Made by a program: the position numbers and the translations under genes. From assembly GCF_002394865.1 (NCBI RefSeq), contig NZ_DGUZ01000014.1:1-64000 (forward strand): DNA of 64,000 nt, read 5' to 3'. The notes beneath the pieces are model-generated. The model did not search any database. It was given only the letters and a program-made list of their open reading frames with translations, and was not told the DNA's origin. The DNA is from Fibrobacter sp. UBA4297 (GTDB lineage: Bacteria > Fibrobacterota > Fibrobacteria > Fibrobacterales > Fibrobacteraceae). This document shows, one piece after another, positions 62,222-64,000 of this stretch (positions are counted from its first letter, which is position 1; each line of letters opens with the position of its first letter).

Positions 62222-63685
62222 TTAGAACTTGTTAAAGAAGTCCCAAGTGGTCTTCGGTACCCAAGATTCTCGTTGACCCGGATCCTTGTGGTCCCAAATG
62301 TGGCCGCCGTTCTGCGTGCACCAGCGAACCGGGAAGCGTTCTTCGACAGTTGTGTAGTCATAGCAAACGTGCGGACCGTTGCCACCATATTCCTGAGCAC
62401 GCTCGTTCTTGGCCTTGCCACCTTCGGAGTTGAGTTCCAAGATGATATCGCGAGCTGCGCGACCCATGACCGGAGTGCAGAGGTTATCCTGCAAACCGAG
62501 CACGCCCATCCAGCCAATGCCCATCTTCTTGCGCTGCGGGAGCCAAATGTTGCGTTCAGCAGTTTCGTACACGGCAACAGCGCGGAGCACGTCCTGATGG
62601 TTCCAAGAAAGTCCGTTAGAGAACATGGAGCCATAGCTAAAGCCCGTCGAGAATACACGAGAAGAGTCAATGCAGAAGTTGCCTTCGAGGTATGCAAGAA
62701 GTTCATCAAAGAGCAAGTAGTCGTCTTGTGCCCACGGGGCCTGGTTACCATTGCCTTCCGGAGCAACGAAAATGACCGATTCATCCTTGTCAAACTGCTT
62801 CAAGCCATAGTAGCCTTCATCCTGAACACCACCGGCCCAGCCGCCCATGCACTGCATACCGAAAATGAGTTTGTACGGTTTGTTCTTGTCGTAGCTCTTC
62901 GGGATGTCAAGACGCACCGTGCGCGTACCCTTGCTCCACTTGAATTCGATATACGGCTTGTCGCCACGATACTTGTAATCAAGTCTTGTATCCTTGCCGC
63001 AACCACGAGTCGGTACAGGATCGTTCTTGAGGCCCCAACCGTAAGCGTATTCCGGCTGCTTGACCGTCTTTTTGAGCTTGAGCGTAACGTTTGTGTCTAA
63101 GTTGCTGAGAGCAACCGTAAGCGTATCATAATCCGTTGCAATCACGCGAAGTTCATCGCCCGCTTCTTCTTTCTTGAGACCGCGTGCCACAGCTTCGCCA
63201 AAAGATGCGCCGTAATTGCCATTAGAGGTAAAGCGGAAATTGCTCTTTGCGCTACCGACGCTCACGCGTGCAAAATAAGAGCCCTGAGCTTTCACTATAG
63301 ACTGCATGTCAAGCGTACCCGAGCCGTAAACAGTCTCGTTCAAGACGCGGGAACCCACCGCATCAAAAACCTGGATGCGCACCGGTTCATTTGTGCTTTG
63401 AGAATAAGAAAGCACGCCATTCACAACGCTCACGTAGCCAAGCATCGGACGAGCGATAGAGTGAATAGCACTTGTAGAATCCTGTGGCTTCGGCTCTTCC
63501 TTGAAGAGCTTGAATTCGCCCTTGGAATCGGTCGTTGTCTTGAGCGCGTTCTTAACAAGTTCTACGGAAGCCTTTTCAATAGCCTTACCGCTTTCATCAC
63601 TTACTTTACCTGTAACAGTAAAAGCTTGTGCAGAAGCCGCAAAAGCAAGCGCCATTGCAGCACATTTTAAACTGAGGTGGTTCAT
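62222..63685 (-). CDS. Secreted CE1-type esterase with regulatory-like N-terminal domain
   Basis: 487 residues; AGGAG before ATG, signal peptide ending ASAQA. Residues about 22-70 are carboxypeptidase-regulatory-like (VTGKVSDESGKAIEKASVEL), followed by a FlgD/secretion-tail-like module (VRIQVFDAVGSRVLNETVYG) placed internally instead of at the end. From about 225 an alpha/beta hydrolase of the PHB-depolymerase/feruloyl-esterase group: GFSYGS nucleophile (about 348-353), NGGHIWDH with the His. Likely releases ferulic or related acids from arabinoxylan. Confidence 0.85.
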   Translation of the reverse strand: MNHLSLKCAAMALAFAASAQAFTVTGKVSDESGKAIEKASVELVKNALKTTTDSKGEFKLFKEEPKPQDSTSAIHSIARPMLGYVSVVNGVLSYSQSTNEPVRIQVFDAVGSRVLNETVYGSGTLDMQSIVKAQGSYFARVSVGSAKSNFRFTSNGNYGASFGEAVARGLKKEEAGDELRVIATDYDTLTVALSNLDTNVTLKLKKTVKQPEYAYGWGLKNDPVPTRGCGKDTRLDYKYRGDKPYIEFKWSKGTRTVRLDIPKSYDKNKPYKLIFGMQCMGGWAGGVQDEGYYGLKQFDKDESVIFVAPEGNGNQAPWAQDDYLLFDELLAYLEGNFCIDSSRVFSTGFSYGSMFSNGLSWNHQDVLRAVAVYETAERNIWLPQRKKMGIGWMGVLGLQDNLCTPVMGRAARDIILELNSEGGKAKNERAQEYGGNGPHVCYDYTTVEERFPVRWCTQNGGHIWDHKDPGQRESWVPKTTWDFFNKF

Positions 63686-64000
63686 ACCCGTTCTCCTTTT
63701 GAATCATTCCTAACTCTTTTCCCGATGGGAACAAGTCCTCCAAACTGATTTTTTGCATGCAAGGAGAAACACCACACAACAGCGTGGCACGTAAAACCAA
63801 GCATGAACACACCAGTGTTCTTCCTAACTGAACCCAACTATAATATATCCCCGAATGTGAACGTTATCACATAGCAAAGAAGTGGTTTCGTGGACAATTA
63901 GTCAATGGGGCATTAGGTTTTAGGGATTAGGAGTTAGATTATTATTAGTGACGAAACCGCCTTATACAGATGCACAAAGTGCATGTTTTTTTTCCTAATA
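63686..64000. promoter_or_regulatory. Upstream region of esterase gene
   Basis: 315 bp to the window edge; no supported gene. It must contain the esterase promoter on the minus strand. A TTAGG-rich stretch at 63915-63940 resembles the TTAG words near 20640 and 39110. Confidence 0.4.

Noticed and set aside
63606..63812. 68-codon minus-strand frame at the esterase 5' end
   Set aside because: Overlaps the esterase signal-peptide region in another frame, with no ribosome site.

Overview
The window (about 48% GC by eye) looks like chromosome of a Fibrobacter (phylum Fibrobacterota), a gut plant-fibre degrader. The evidence is a large fibro-slime-domain surface protein (29182-33849), two members of the Fibrobacter-expanded TIGR02147 regulator family (9127-9975, 43013-43828), many exported proteins with poly-Ser linkers, and short C-terminal modules of the form YDxxGR on secreted polysaccharidases. 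The species cannot be fixed from this sequence alone.

Region 1 (1-14341) is a pectin-directed locus: a GH43 arabinanase-like enzyme (5' end missing), a PL11 rhamnogalacturonan lyase, a CotH-like lipoprotein, two differently built PL1 pectate lyases, a TIGR02147 regulator and a LamG-type lipoprotein. Together they could strip arabinan side chains, cut the rhamnogalacturonan backbone and cut homogalacturonan. Region 2 (14342-16841) holds two copies of a 180-bp MITE-like element flanking a frameshifted TonB/AgmX-like gene, followed by a DUF4160-DUF2442 pair. Region 3 (16965-29085) is mostly housekeeping: GT2 glycosyltransferase, topoisomerase III, a GH3 protein lacking the expected His, a DnaQ-like exonuclease, GluQ-RS, a very large helicase/Vsr-like protein whose catalytic motifs are all eroded, a GIY-YIG remnant and a SPOR protein.

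Region 4 (29182-47498) carries the fibro-slime protein, an FHA-GGDEF protein with a degenerate signature, MATE transporter, NAT-like and AdoHcyase-like proteins, a GIY-YIG protein, a CE4 deacetylase, a TIGR02147-lipoprotein-lipoprotein operon, Nudix and RmlD-like proteins and two paralogous envelope proteins. Region 5 (47609-63685) has trmO, prfA-prmC, a compact operon (Mrp, DUF971, sigma-70 factor, two TPR envelope proteins, RlpA), crcB, an ABC-ATPase and a CE1-type esterase.

Two features run through the window. One is a dispersed family of REP-like hairpins (GGAGATTCCC...GGGAATGACA) between genes. The other is a second palindromic family (TGTCAYYCTGAGCG...CTCAGRATGACA) that sits in frame inside at least three protein-coding genes and, in partial form, in a fourth, reminiscent of Rickettsia palindromic elements. 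No rRNA, tRNA, CRISPR array or complete insertion sequence was recognised. All functional calls come from reading motifs; no database search was run.
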